64,000 nt of DNA from DASSFG01 sp035547915 (lineage in GTDB: Bacteria; Planctomycetota; Planctomycetia; Pirellulales; JAICIG01): positions 59,934-123,933 of the forward strand of contig DASZTS010000018.1 of NCBI GenBank assembly GCA_035547915.1, given 5' to 3'. A program made the position numbers and the translations under genes. Positions 9,065-21,112 of this stretch are shown one piece after another (position 1 is the stretch's first letter; every line of letters begins with the position of its first letter). The notes under the pieces were generated by a model. The model saw nothing but the letters and a program-made list of their open reading frames with translations. It had not been told where the DNA came from and did not search any database.

Positions 9065-10810
9065 ATGTGGTCACCTAGTCGTCAACAATGTGTCCTTGTC
9101 GCGGCGGCGGCGCTGATCTTCTTCGTCAACCTGGGTGCCGCCCGACTCTGGGACGACGACGAGCCAAAGAACGCGCAATGTGCCCGCGAGATGTTCAACC
9201 GCGGCGATTGGATCGTTCCCACCTTCAACGGCGATCTGCGTTGCGACAAGCCCATCCTGATCTACTGGCTGATGATGTCGGCCTATCAGGTGTTCGGCGA
9301 CAACGAGTTTGCGGCCCGGCTCTGGTCGGCCGTGGCGGCTATCGGCACCACGCTCGCTACCTATCACCTCGGCCGGCTGCTGTTCAATGCGCGAACGGCC
9401 TTCTGGTCGGGTTGGATGATGGCCAGTTCGCTGATGTTCGTCATCGCCGGACGCGCAGCCACGCCCGACTCGTTGATGATCTTTTTCAGCACGCTCGCCA
9501 TGCTGGCGTTCGTGCAAGCAACCTGGGGACGCAACGCGACGCTCGCGGGCGCTAATCGGCTCGCCGATTATCTGCCGCGGACGTGGCTCGGATATGTGGC
9601 GATGTATGCCGCGATGGGCGTCGGCGTGTTGGCCAAGGGGCCCGTGGTGGTCGTGCTGCCGACCCTCGTGCTCGTCATCTATGTCGCCTGCGTGCGGCAG
9701 GCTCTGGCCGCTCCGGCCTCGGCGCCGGCGGCGCGTCGATATTTGCGCTATCTGTCTCCGGTCGCGTGGTTGGTGGCCGCTTGGCGACTGCGGCCCATCA
9801 CGGCCCTGTTCGTGGTCGGCGCGATCGCGGTGCCCTGGTATGTGGTGGTCGGCTTGCAGACCGACGGCAGGTGGCTGGCCGGCTTCTTCGGGCAGCATAA
9901 TGTCGGCCGCTACCTCAGCCCCATGGAAGGGCATCGCGGGCCTTTCTGGTTCTACGTTCCGGCCGTTCTGTTCGGCTTCTTTCCCTGGTCGACGTTCTTG
10001 CCGCAGGCGGTGGTGCGCACCGCGAAGCTGGTGCGCCAGTCGCCGTCGTGGGCGGCCTACCTCTTCCTGGCCTGCTGGGCCGGTACGTGGATCGGCTTCT
10101 TTTCGTTCTCGGGAACGAAGCTGCCCAGCTATGTGACGCCCGCGTATCCCGCGCTGGCCGTGATGACGGCGGCCTGGATCGATGCGTGGCTCGCCCAGCC
10201 GAGTTCGGTGAGTCGCTGGTTTCTGAGGCAGAGCATCGTCTCGTTGGGTTTGGCCGGCGCGCTGCTCGCGATCGTGTTGCCGATCGTCGCTCACTATCTC
10301 TTGCCCGGCGAGGAGGTGATCGGCCTGGCCGGACTGACTTTGCTGGCGGGCATCGTTCCCGCGGCATTCTGGGCCGTCAGCAAGCCGCAACGGGCGGCTG
10401 TCGCGCTGGCGGTGGCGGCGCTCGCATTCATGGTTTCGGCGTTCGGGTTTGCCGCGGTGCGGGCGAGCCGTCACCAGAATAGTGCCGCCCTGGTAGACGT
10501 GCTGCGTTCCGGCGACTCGGGGTACGAACCGGCCGCTTTCGATTTTTCGACTCCCAGCCTGGTCTACTACGCTCATCAGCGAGTACCGCAGTTCATGCTC
10601 GCCGACGACGCGCTCAAGCATCTGCAAAGCTCACCGCGCGCCTTGGTCGTGACCGATAGCCGCCGCTACGAAGAACTGCGTTCCCGCCTGCCCGGCGATG
10701 TTGCCATTGTCGCCCGCCGGCCCCGTTTCCTTCGCACCGGCGCCATCGACGTCGTCGTGCTCGGACACGCCGGCATGACCGCCCAGCGGACCACCGTAAA
10801 GCCCTATTAA
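9065..10810 (+). CDS. ArnT/PMT-like membrane glycosyltransferase (GT83/GT39 type)
   Basis: 581 residues with about twelve predicted membrane helices. The first periplasmic loop carries the acidic motif of the PMT/ArnT clan (LWDDDEPKNAQ), followed by GDWIVPTFNGDLRCDKPIL, typical of ArnT-like transferases. Such enzymes move a sugar from a polyprenyl-phosphate donor to a lipid or protein on the outer side of the cytoplasmic membrane. The next gene encodes a GtrB/ArnC-like enzyme that would make exactly such a donor, and a PAP2 phosphatase is divergent. Together they form a plausible lipid-linked sugar module. The acceptor, and whether the sugar is aminoarabinose, cannot be told from the sequence. 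Confidence 0.85.
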   Translation: MWSPSRQQCVLVAAAALIFFVNLGAARLWDDDEPKNAQCAREMFNRGDWIVPTFNGDLRCDKPILIYWLMMSAYQVFGDNEFAARLWSAVAAIGTTLATYHLGRLLFNARTAFWSGWMMASSLMFVIAGRAATPDSLMIFFSTLAMLAFVQATWGRNATLAGANRLADYLPRTWLGYVAMYAAMGVGVLAKGPVVVVLPTLVLVIYVACVRQALAAPASAPAARRYLRYLSPVAWLVAAWRLRPITALFVVGAIAVPWYVVVGLQTDGRWLAGFFGQHNVGRYLSPMEGHRGPFWFYVPAVLFGFFPWSTFLPQAVVRTAKLVRQSPSWAAYLFLACWAGTWIGFFSFSGTKLPSYVTPAYPALAVMTAAWIDAWLAQPSSVSRWFLRQSIVSLGLAGALLAIVLPIVAHYLLPGEEVIGLAGLTLLAGIVPAAFWAVSKPQRAAVALAVAALAFMVSAFGFAAVRASRHQNSAALVDVLRSGDSGYEPAAFDFSTPSLVYYAHQRVPQFMLADDALKHLQSSPRALVVTDSRRYEELRSRLPGDVAIVARRPRFLRTGAIDVVVLGHAGMTAQRTTVKPY

Positions 10811-10836
10811 AGCCCGGCCCCCACGCGAGCGCCCTT

Positions 10837-11820
10837 GTGATCGTCTCCATTGTCATCCCGATCTACAACGAGATCGAAAACATCGAGCTTCTGTACGAGT
10901 CGGTGTCGTCGGTCTGCCGCTCTCTGCCGGCGCGGCACGAAATCGTGCTCGTCGACGATGGCTCGACCGATGGCACTTCGGAGGCGCTCGACGACCTCGC
11001 TCGTCGTGATCAGGCCGTCAAGGTCGTTCACTTCCGGCGCAACTTCGGCCAAACGGCCGCCATGAACGCCGGCATGCACATGGCCACGGGCGACGTCATC
11101 GTTACCCTCGACGCCGACTTGCAGAACGATCCGGCCGACATTCCGATGCTGCTCGCCAAGTTCGATGAGGGGTACGACCTGGTGCACGGCTGGCGGCGCG
11201 AACGGCACGACGCGCTGCTGAGCCGCAAGATACCCTCACGGATCGCCAACTGGATCATCTCGCGGACCACCGGTTTTCCGGTGCACGACCTGGGCTGCAC
11301 CCTCAAGGCGATGCGTCATGAGATCGCCCAGGAGTTGCAACTCTACGGCGAGATGCATCGCTTCATCCCCATTCTGGCCCATTGGCGCGGGGCCCGCTGC
11401 GCCGAGGTCGTGACCAACCATCGCGCGCGGCAATTCGGCACTTCGAAATACGGCATTTCGCGCACCGTGCGAGTGGTGCTCGATCTGATCACCGTCAAGT
11501 ACATGATTCAGTACCAGACCAGCCCGATGAAGCTGTTCGGCGGCATGGGGCTGGCCAGCCTGGCGGTCGGTGGGCTGGCCGCGCTGGCGACAGCGGTCAT
11601 GAAGCTCGTGGCGGGAGTCGATATGACCGGCAATCCGCTCTTGCTCTTGACGGTCTTCGCCACGCTCGCCGGCTTGCAATTCTTCGTGCTCGGCATGCTC
11701 GGCGAAGTGAGCGTGCGCACCTACTACGAATGCCAGGGCAAGCAGCCGTATTCGATCCGCTCGACGCGGAATTTCGACTGTCCGCCGGTCGCCCTGCACA
11801 GCGAGCCGAAGGCCGCGTAG
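10837..11820 (+). CDS. GtrB/ArnC/DPM1-like polyprenyl-phosphate glycosyltransferase (GT2)
   Basis: 327 residues starting at GTG 10837, 26 bases after the ArnT-like gene. The N-terminal GT-A domain has VSIVIPIYNE at the start, LVDDGSTDGT, and the DADLQNDP metal-binding motif (ETLDADLQ-type). Two C-terminal membrane helices (about residues 228-255 and 265-290) are typical of GtrB/ArnC enzymes. It should transfer a sugar from a nucleotide donor to polyprenyl phosphate at the inner leaflet. With the neighbouring ArnT-like transferase it probably forms a two-step pathway decorating an envelope lipid or glycan. The pairing is inference from adjacency and families; the sugar is unknown. Confidence 0.88.
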   Translation: MIVSIVIPIYNEIENIELLYESVSSVCRSLPARHEIVLVDDGSTDGTSEALDDLARRDQAVKVVHFRRNFGQTAAMNAGMHMATGDVIVTLDADLQNDPADIPMLLAKFDEGYDLVHGWRRERHDALLSRKIPSRIANWIISRTTGFPVHDLGCTLKAMRHEIAQELQLYGEMHRFIPILAHWRGARCAEVVTNHRARQFGTSKYGISRTVRVVLDLITVKYMIQYQTSPMKLFGGMGLASLAVGGLAALATAVMKLVAGVDMTGNPLLLLTVFATLAGLQFFVLGMLGEVSVRTYYECQGKQPYSIRSTRNFDCPPVALHSEPKAA

Positions 11821-11978
11821 CGTTCCCGCTCTTGGGGTAGTGCCTGGACCGATACGCGAGATGTTGTTCCGCGGGTATCGGTTCTTCCCCCCTCCGCTGG
11901 GCCCTTTCGGCGCAGCGTCCGCCCGACTAGCATGAAGGATTCCAGTACGCTCGTGCGGCTTCACCAAAAGGTATCGAG

Positions 11979-12767
11979 TTGTCCGAACTCTCAGGCAAGA
12001 TTGCGATTGTCACCGGCGCCAGTCGGGGCATCGGTCGCGCGACGGCGCTGGGCCTGGCCGAGGCGGGCTGCGATGTGGCGATCAACTACCGCTCGGCGGC
12101 CGCCGAGGCCGAGGAGTTGGCCGAGCAGATCGGCCGACTGGGGCGCCGGGCACTGCTGGTGCCGGGCGACGTGGCCGACCAGGCGGAAGTCGAAAAAATG
12201 GTGGCCGAGACGGTCGGCCGCTTCGGAAGACTCGATATCGCCGTGACCAACGCGGCCTATAGCGACCGCGAGCCGTTCTATACGGCCGATATGGCGGGAT
12301 TTCGCCGCACCATCGACGTCACGATGTGGGGGGCGTTTTACCTCCTGAGGGCGGCCTCGCAGCAAATGATCGAACAGGGCGGGGGTGGGGCGATCGTGGT
12401 CGTCAGCTCGCCGCATGCGTTCGTGGCCGTGCCGCGCTCGATGGCCTACAACATGTCCAAGGCCGCGATCGACCACATGGCCCGCACCGCGGCCATCGAG
12501 TTGGTCGACCACCGCATTCGCGTCAACGTGATCCATCCCGGCTGGATCGATACGCCCGGTGAGCGAAAGTTCGCCAGTGAAGAACAACTGATGACCGGGG
12601 CGTCCAAACTGCCCTGGAAGCGTATGGGCCGGCCGGATGAAATCGCGCGCGGCGTGGTTTTTTTGTGCGATCCGGCCAGCGATTACATCACCGGTTCCAG
12701 CCTGGCCATCGACGGCGGCATTACCTTGCCCTGGTGGGCGAATCGCGGATCGGCTGTCCCTGAGTAA
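11979..12767 (+). CDS. SDR-family NAD(P)-dependent oxidoreductase
   Basis: Classical short-chain dehydrogenase/reductase of 262 residues, starting at TTG 11979 with an AAAGG sequence upstream. The cofactor loop TGASRGIGRA is at residues 12-21. The NAA motif is present (VTNAAYSDRE), as are the catalytic Ser in VVSSPH and Tyr-x3-Lys in AYNMSKAAID. The ending (ITGSSLAIDGGI) is typical of FabG/glucose-dehydrogenase-like SDRs. Its substrate is not predictable. It follows the glycosyltransferase pair after a gap of about 158 bases, so co-transcription is uncertain, and a small membrane protein gene begins only 9 bases after its stop. Confidence 0.88.
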   Translation: MSELSGKIAIVTGASRGIGRATALGLAEAGCDVAINYRSAAAEAEELAEQIGRLGRRALLVPGDVADQAEVEKMVAETVGRFGRLDIAVTNAAYSDREPFYTADMAGFRRTIDVTMWGAFYLLRAASQQMIEQGGGGAIVVVSSPHAFVAVPRSMAYNMSKAAIDHMARTAAIELVDHRIRVNVIHPGWIDTPGERKFASEEQLMTGASKLPWKRMGRPDEIARGVVFLCDPASDYITGSSLAIDGGITLPWWANRGSAVPE

Positions 12768-12776
12768 GCGAGACCA

Positions 12777-13343
12777 ATGGCGACACATTACCTGCTGCCT
12801 TGTACGTGCGGCCAGAAGAACGAAGTCGATTCCAGTCAGGCCGGCCTGACGGTGAATTGTGCGTGCGGAAGCAAACTGACCGTGCCCGCGATGCGGGGCC
12901 TGGCCGGTCTCGAGCGCGTCGAACGCGCTCCGCCTCCGCATCTTGCGGCGCCGACCAATAACTGGGGACCGCGCCAGGGGCTGATGTTCTTGGGTGGTAC
13001 CGTCATTACCGCCGCCGCGTTGTTGGCACTCTATTTCTGGCTACAGTTGCCCGAGCCGATTACCCTGTTGCCCGACTACGAGGCGATCAACCGGCAGAGC
13101 GTCGATCAGCTCACCCCCGAGCAATCGATCGAGCGGTGGCACGAACTGCAAGTAGGAATTCAGCGGCCGTCGGACGAAATGCAGCTCGATTTTTTGGATA
13201 GATATACCGCGTCCCTCATGCAGTGGATCATGCTCGGCGGAGGTGTGGGTGCCGTGGGATTGTTGTTGTTCGTCATCGGCCTCTGCATGCCGTCCAAACG
13301 CCGGGCTACCAGTACACCGACCGCGCCCGCGCGGGCCGCTTGA
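12777..13343 (+). CDS. Small zinc-ribbon-like membrane protein of unknown function
   Basis: 188 residues. The N-terminus has two CxC pairs (LPCTCGQ and NCACGSK) separated by about 18 residues, a possible zinc-binding ribbon of a kind often found at the start of planctomycete membrane proteins. Two hydrophobic segments follow, at about residues 72-92 and 142-168, with a polar stretch between them that would face the periplasm or cytoplasm. The gene begins 9 bases after the SDR gene and is probably transcribed with it. No enzymatic motif is present. Metal binding is inferred from the cysteines only. Confidence 0.65.
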   Translation: MATHYLLPCTCGQKNEVDSSQAGLTVNCACGSKLTVPAMRGLAGLERVERAPPPHLAAPTNNWGPRQGLMFLGGTVITAAALLALYFWLQLPEPITLLPDYEAINRQSVDQLTPEQSIERWHELQVGIQRPSDEMQLDFLDRYTASLMQWIMLGGGVGAVGLLLFVIGLCMPSKRRATSTPTAPARAA

Positions 13344-13708
13344 TGCGGCGAGCCGCCACGGCGTGACGTCGTTTTCCGACAACACGTGGCTTTTCCGCCG
13401 CAAGTGTTGACAATCGGCAACGTCCGACCAGCCGCCGGGCATCGTCGCGCCCTTTCCGCGGAACAACGTTACTCCTTGCCTTGTAAGTATTAACGGTGCC
13501 GGCGCGCCGCGCCGAACCGTTCTTGGCATTCGCCTTGCGTTGCGTCTGGTTCCCGTCTTCTGCCATGTGCGGCGGGAGAGCCTTCGTCCCCTCGGGCTCT
13601 CCCGCCGCGCGCTGGTAATCCGATCCCGTCGAAACGGCGGGTTTGCCGTCTGCGATCCCCGCTACGCACGCTATACCATGACCACCCGACCACATCCTCT
13701 AGGTATCT
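13344..13708. other. Intergenic stretch with one strong hairpin
   Basis: No convincing gene is present between the two flanking plus-strand genes. The short frames crossing it run into the neighbours out of frame and have arginine-rich, non-protein-like composition. Apart from the 14-bp hairpin annotated separately at 13569, I see no repeat, RNA gene or clear promoter. Confidence 0.5.
13569..13608 (+). terminator. Very stable hairpin, candidate terminator or regulatory RNA element
   Basis: GCGGCGGGAGAGCC (13569-13582) pairs perfectly over 14 bases with GGCTCTCCCGCCGC (13595-13608), leaving a 12-base loop. There is no T-run on either side, so it is not a standard intrinsic terminator. It sits about 225 bases after one plus-strand stop and 100 bases before the next start. 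Termination, RNA processing or a structured leader for the downstream gene are all possible. Confidence 0.5.
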
Positions 13709-14569
13709 ATGCACACGGGTGAGCTGATCGAGCTGGCCGCGATCGTGACAGCGCGAGCACCGTTATTCTTTCAGAGCGAATGTGGTCTTGCGCCCGAAAT
13801 GGTCGCGCAATACTGGTCGGCTTCGAAGTGTCGGCAACAGCGCTGGGCACAAGCTCTCAAACGGCTTGCCGACCCAGCCAGCCATGAAGCGGACGCGTCG
13901 ACCGACGACGCGAACGGTCCGCAACCCGAAACCGACGCCTATTCGACGGTGGCGGAGATTCTGGCGAGCGAGGTGCTGACTCGCGTTTGGACAGCCATCG
14001 TCACGCTCGACGACCGGCGGCGTAAGACGGCCGACGCGGAGCCGGTCGCACGCAGCGTCCTCTTGGGCCACCTCGAAGCGCGGCGCCGCGCTCTGACCCT
14101 GCTCGTGCGCGGGCCGTTCGTCGGTTTGCCCGCAGGCGATGCCCTCAACCGCTTGCGGCGCAGGTCGGAACGTTGGAACGACATGCTCATCGGCTACCTG
14201 CACGTTCACGGCGATGTCGCGGAATTTGCCTTCGATGCCGATGTAGCCGGCGAGTTCGCCCGCGACTTCCGCGGTGAGCAGGGCTGGCGCCAGGGAGGCG
14301 TTGCCTGGTCGATCGTCTTCGCCTCGTTGCGGGCCGAAACGCGTGCGCTGTCGGCGGCAGCGAGCGGCAACCAGGCTCTCAACGATAAGATTGCCGCCGC
14401 GATCGTCGGCGCTCTTGGTTACGATGCCTTCGATTCGCTCGGCCTGCCCAGGTCGCTTTGGACGACCCGCATGCAGAGCACGGCCGACAGCGCGCGGGGC
14501 TGGATCGAGCAGTTGCTTTCCGCCGACGCGGCCGATGTCCGACGGCAGGCCGCCTTTCGGCGGCGGTAA
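13709..14569 (+). CDS. Hypothetical protein, possibly soluble and helical
   Basis: 286 residues starting at ATG 13709. The sequence has no signal peptide or membrane segment. The first half contains a conserved-looking EILASEVLTRVWTA and a basic segment RRRALTLLVRG. The second half has NRLRRRSERWNDMLIGYL and a C-terminal VGALGYDAFDSLGLPRS. It reads as a genuine all-helical protein with normal composition for this genome, but I recognise no family or active site. It is flanked by intergenic gaps on both sides (about 365 and 200 bases), so it is probably transcribed alone. Confidence 0.6.
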   Translation: MHTGELIELAAIVTARAPLFFQSECGLAPEMVAQYWSASKCRQQRWAQALKRLADPASHEADASTDDANGPQPETDAYSTVAEILASEVLTRVWTAIVTLDDRRRKTADAEPVARSVLLGHLEARRRALTLLVRGPFVGLPAGDALNRLRRRSERWNDMLIGYLHVHGDVAEFAFDADVAGEFARDFRGEQGWRQGGVAWSIVFASLRAETRALSAAASGNQALNDKIAAAIVGALGYDAFDSLGLPRSLWTTRMQSTADSARGWIEQLLSADAADVRRQAAFRRR

Positions 14570-14772
14570 GCATCAGCGTCTGTCGATGACGGGCTGACAC
14601 GGTCGTCGAATCTTAACCGCTTGTCTTACAAGCCTTTGAGTCAGCCGGCAAGCTCGCGTTGCCCCGCCGGGGCAATCTCGCTACTTTATGGCCCACTTTT
14701 TCTCCGTCTTACTTTGGCCGCCTCGGATTGAGCGGCCGAACCGATCACCACTTAGCAATCGCGAGCGGAACC

Positions 14773-17700
14773 ATGGACGTGCTTTACCGCTTTCGTCAGG
14801 TCTCAGGGCTCTTTTTGGCGGCTGTGCTCGCTCCCGCGGCACTGGCGGTGGCGGCTGCCCCCAAACCGCCGGCCGAGCCCAATTGGATCTGGTCGCCCGC
14901 ACACGGCAAAGACGCCGTTCCCCTCGCCAGTTGTTACTTCCGCAAGACCTTCAATCTGCCGGACGACTACAAGGGTACGCTCGAGATAAGCTGCGACGAT
15001 CAGTACGAGCTCTATGTCAACGGCCGGCACTTCGCCGCCGGAAACGAGTGGCGGCTGATGAAGAGCCACGACATCGGCGAACAACTGCACGCCGGTCGTA
15101 ACGTGATAGCGGTCAAGGCGACCAACAACAGCGGCGGTTCGGCCGGATTGGCCGTGCGCATCAAGCTGGTGGCGCCGGGCGGCGTCGAACAGCTCCTCTT
15201 TTCCGATAAGAGCTGGAAGACCAGTCTCAAAGGAAACGACGGTTGGCACCGCATCGATTTCAACGACGGTCAATGGGTACCCGCCCGCAGTTTCGGCCCC
15301 TTCTCAACGACGCCCCCCTGGGCAGGACAGGTGGCGACCGACAGCGGAGGAGACGGCCGCTTTCTGTTGGGTTCCGAATTCCGTGTCGAAGCGGTGGTCG
15401 GACCCGATGAAGCGGGTTCGTTGATCGCCATGTCCTTCAACGAGTGGGGCGAGATTCTCGCCTCGCGAGAAGGCGGCCCCCTGCTGCTCATCGTCGACAA
15501 GAACGACGACGGTCTCGTCGATACCGTGACGACCTACTGCGACGATGTGAAAAGTTGCCAGGGCATCCTGGCCCTCAACGGTCAGGTCTTCGTCGTCGGC
15601 GAGGGTCCGGATGGCCACGGTCTTTACCGGCTCTCGGACGACGACCAGAACGGCGACATCGACGACATCAAGTTATTGTTCGGCTTCCAACAATCGGTGG
15701 GCGAACATGGGGCCCACGCGCCGTTGCTCGGTCCCGACGGGCTGATCTACCTGGTTATCGGCAATCACACCTCGCCCAAGGCCGAATACGACCCGAGCAG
15801 CCCGTACCATCACTACTACGAGGGCGACCTCGTGCAGCCGAAGTACGAAGACGCCAACGGTCACGCGGCCGGCATCAAGGCACCGGGCGGAGCCGTTCTG
15901 CGCACGAACGTCGAAGGAAGCTTCGTGCAGCTCTTTGCCGGCGGCTTGCGGAACGCATACGACATCGCCTTCAACGGCGAAGGAGAGCTGTTCACCTACG
16001 ACGCCGACATGGAATGGGATATCGGACTCCCCTGGTATCGCCCGACGCGCGTCAACCACGTCATCGCCGGGGCCGAATTCGGCTGGCGCAGCGGCTGGGC
16101 CAAATGGCCCGACTATTACGTCGATAGCCTCGGTTCCGTACTCGACACCGGCCGCGGATCACCTGCCGGTCTCGAATTCTACAACCACCTGCAATTCCCG
16201 GTTCGTTATCACAACGCGCTCTTCGCTTGCGACTGGTCGCAGGGGCGCATCCTGGCCATCCGCATGACGCCGGGCGAGGGTTCTTATTCCGCCAAGAGCG
16301 AAGTCTTCCTCGAAGGGCATCCGCTCAACGCGACCGACCTGGCCGTCGGACCCGACGGCTGGCTGTACTTCAGCACGGGAGGACGCGGAACCGAAGGCGG
16401 TATCTACCGTGTTGTCTGGACCGGTAAGGTTCCGCCGCAGCCCAAGGTGAGCGGTGTGATGACCGCGCTGCGGCAGCCGCAGCTCTACAGCGCTTGGGCA
16501 CGGCAGAAGATCGCCACCGTGCAACAATCGCTGGGCGCGGAGTGGGAACGTCAACTCGTGGCCATCGCCGAGTCGCGCCGGCATAGCCCGGCCGATCGCG
16601 TGCGAGCCCTGGAGTTGATGCAACTCGTCGGTCCGTTTCCGACGACCAAGCTACTCGTTTCGCTCTCGAAGGATGAACAGGCCGGACTGCGTGCCAAAGC
16701 GGCCTACCTGATGGGCATTCACACCGACGCGGCGACCCGCACCCGTCTCGAAGAGCTGTTGGGCGACGGCGACCCGCGCGTCCGTCGTATCGCCTGCGAG
16801 TCGCTGGTGCGTGGCGGATATCCGCCGCCCGCCGAGCGCGTTGCCAAGTTGCTGGCCGAGAAAGGCCGCGCGGTGCCCTGGGCGGCCGCGCGGGCCCTTC
16901 AATCGTTGCCCGCCGATCAATGGGAGCGATACATCATCAAGGCCAAGAACCCCGCCGTCTTCTTGCGTGGAGCTCCGGCATTGCTGGCCTTGGATCCGCC
17001 CGACGCCACGCTCGACTCCGTGCTGACGAAGGCCAGTGAATTGATGCGGGGTGAGATGAGCGATCCCGACTTCGTCTCGCTGCTGCGCATCTTGCAGTTG
17101 GGCCTCGACCGGGGCCACCTGCACCGGCAAAACGTGCCCGAACTTTGCCGACAGCTCGCCGACGAATATCCGGCCAACGAACCACTCGACCGCGAGCAGC
17201 GCATCGATCGCGAGCTGATCCGGCTGTTGGTCTACCTGCAAGAACCGAGCATCCTGCCGCGGGCCATGGCCGAACTGAAGCGCAACCTGCCGGTCGAAGA
17301 ACGCGTTCACCTGGCGACCCACCTGCGGTTCATAAAGCATGGCTGGACCGCCGAACAGAAGCTGAGCCTGCTGGAGTTCTACGAAGAGGCCCACGGCGTC
17401 GAGGGTGGGCATAGCTTCGCCGGTTACATCGACAACTTTGCCCGCGACTTCGTCGCCGGGTTCTCGGACGAGGAAAAGGCGCAGGTCCTTGCGCACGCCA
17501 CGCGCTTCCCACACCATGCCGTGTGGGTGCTTGCGTCTTTGCCGGAGGACCCGGGTGAAGACGCGATCAAGCAACTCATCGCGCTCGACAAGCGTCTGCT
17601 CCGCGCCGACTCGGTCGATGCTAAACGACTGGGCACCGCCATCGTGGCGGTCTTGGCACGCAGTCGCGACTCGAAGGCGATGGCGCATCTGCGGAAACAA

Positions 17701-18591
17701 TACGACGAAACACCGGAACGTCGCGAAGATCTGGCAATGGGCCTGGCCCAAGACCCGACGGCCGAGAACTGGCCGTACCTGTTGCGTTCGCTGTCGATCG
17801 TCGAAGGAGTGGCCGCGCAGGAGGTGCTCAACCAGCTCTACGCCTCCGACCGTCAGACGGACGAGCCCGAGCCGGTCCGGCAGGTGATCTTGTGCGGACT
17901 CCGCTTGGGCGACAACGGCGGGGCCGTAGCAGTCAAGTTGTTGAAGAAGTGGTTGGGCGACGACGTTTCGGAATCCGATGCCACCTGGGATGTCGCTCTG
18001 GCCTCCTGGCAAGGCTGGTTCGAGGAAAAGTACCCCGATGAACCCACTCCTCGCCTGCCGCTAGAAGCCGAATCGGCGAAGTGGAGCTACCAGGAGTTGC
18101 TCGGCCATCTGACGAGCAGCGAGGGCGAGACGGGCGACGTGGTCAACGGCGGCAAGGTGTTCCAGAAGGCACAATGCGCCAAGTGTCACCGCTTCGGCGG
18201 CCGCGGCGAAGGTGTCGGCCCCGACCTCTCGATGGTCAGCCAGCGTTTCCAGCGCAAGGAGATACTGGAATCGATCCTGTTCCCGTCGCAAATCATCTCC
18301 GACCAATACGTGAGCAAGACCGTTGTCACGACTGGCGGTAAGACCTATACCGGGCTCGTGGCCCCGTCGGGCGAAGAGGCGGTGGTCATTCTGCAATCGA
18401 GCGGTGAGAAGGTGACGATCCCCAACGACGAGATCAGCGAGACCTCGCCGAGCAAGGTGTCGGCCATGCCCGAGGGCCTGCTCAACACGCTGACGCTGGC
18501 CGAGATATCCGACCTGTTCGCCTATCTCAATAAGCCGATGCAGAGCACCAAGGTCACGCTGCAACCCTCGACAAAGAAGGCGGCTCGTTAG
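14773..18591 (+). CDS. PVC-type multidomain protein: galactose-binding-like domain, dehydrogenase-like propeller, HEAT repeats, cytochrome c-like haem domain
   Basis: I start at ATG 14773, which opens a signal peptide (MDVLYRFRQVSGLFLAAVL). The frame extends to 14659 without a plausible leader. The 1272-residue product has a jelly-roll-like domain at its N-terminus (from PNWIWSPAH, about 40-165). A membrane-bound-dehydrogenase-type beta-propeller follows (about 190-590), as in the PVC family, then HEAT-like helical repeats (600-1090). The C-terminal haem domain has a CxxCH motif (CAKCH) and the following FGGRGEGVGPDLS, with a Met in VSAMPEGLLN as probable second ligand. These proteins are exported and thought to serve in electron transfer or sugar oxidation. 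The substrate is unknown. Confidence 0.88.
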   Translation: MDVLYRFRQVSGLFLAAVLAPAALAVAAAPKPPAEPNWIWSPAHGKDAVPLASCYFRKTFNLPDDYKGTLEISCDDQYELYVNGRHFAAGNEWRLMKSHDIGEQLHAGRNVIAVKATNNSGGSAGLAVRIKLVAPGGVEQLLFSDKSWKTSLKGNDGWHRIDFNDGQWVPARSFGPFSTTPPWAGQVATDSGGDGRFLLGSEFRVEAVVGPDEAGSLIAMSFNEWGEILASREGGPLLLIVDKNDDGLVDTVTTYCDDVKSCQGILALNGQVFVVGEGPDGHGLYRLSDDDQNGDIDDIKLLFGFQQSVGEHGAHAPLLGPDGLIYLVIGNHTSPKAEYDPSSPYHHYYEGDLVQPKYEDANGHAAGIKAPGGAVLRTNVEGSFVQLFAGGLRNAYDIAFNGEGELFTYDADMEWDIGLPWYRPTRVNHVIAGAEFGWRSGWAKWPDYYVDSLGSVLDTGRGSPAGLEFYNHLQFPVRYHNALFACDWSQGRILAIRMTPGEGSYSAKSEVFLEGHPLNATDLAVGPDGWLYFSTGGRGTEGGIYRVVWTGKVPPQPKVSGVMTALRQPQLYSAWARQKIATVQQSLGAEWERQLVAIAESRRHSPADRVRALELMQLVGPFPTTKLLVSLSKDEQAGLRAKAAYLMGIHTDAATRTRLEELLGDGDPRVRRIACESLVRGGYPPPAERVAKLLAEKGRAVPWAAARALQSLPADQWERYIIKAKNPAVFLRGAPALLALDPPDATLDSVLTKASELMRGEMSDPDFVSLLRILQLGLDRGHLHRQNVPELCRQLADEYPANEPLDREQRIDRELIRLLVYLQEPSILPRAMAELKRNLPVEERVHLATHLRFIKHGWTAEQKLSLLEFYEEAHGVEGGHSFAGYIDNFARDFVAGFSDEEKAQVLAHATRFPHHAVWVLASLPEDPGEDAIKQLIALDKRLLRADSVDAKRLGTAIVAVLARSRDSKAMAHLRKQYDETPERREDLAMGLAQDPTAENWPYLLRSLSIVEGVAAQEVLNQLYASDRQTDEPEPVRQVILCGLRLGDNGGAVAVKLLKKWLGDDVSESDATWDVALASWQGWFEEKYPDEPTPRLPLEAESAKWSYQELLGHLTSSEGETGDVVNGGKVFQKAQCAKCHRFGGRGEGVGPDLSMVSQRFQRKEILESILFPSQIISDQYVSKTVVTTGGKTYTGLVAPSGEEAVVILQSSGEKVTIPNDEISETSPSKVSAMPEGLLNTLTLAEISDLFAYLNKPMQSTKVTLQPSTKKAAR

Positions 18592-18718
18592 CGTCGAGCG
18601 GCCGATCGCATCGGCGCACGCGTCGTTCAGCCGTGTGACCGAGCGAACTGGTGATCGCGGACCTGGATGAGCGCGGGAGCGCTATCCAAGCCCGCCTCAT
18701 TCAGCGTACACTTCGTGC

Positions 18719-21064
<2,346 letters not shown>

Positions 21065-21069
21065 GACGT

Positions 21070-21109
21070 TTGCCGGGACAAGGCCGCAGGGATCGCGCAG
21101 TCCCGGCAA
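21070..21109. terminator. Hairpin between convergent genes
   Basis: TTGCCGGGAC (21070-21079) and GTCCCGGCAA (21100-21109) are perfect 10-base inverted repeats with a 20-base loop. They lie in the 48-base gap between the convergent helicase and efflux-adaptor genes. No T-run follows on either strand, so a bidirectional transcription barrier is inferred from position and symmetry only. Confidence 0.45.
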
Positions 21110-21112
21110 GCC

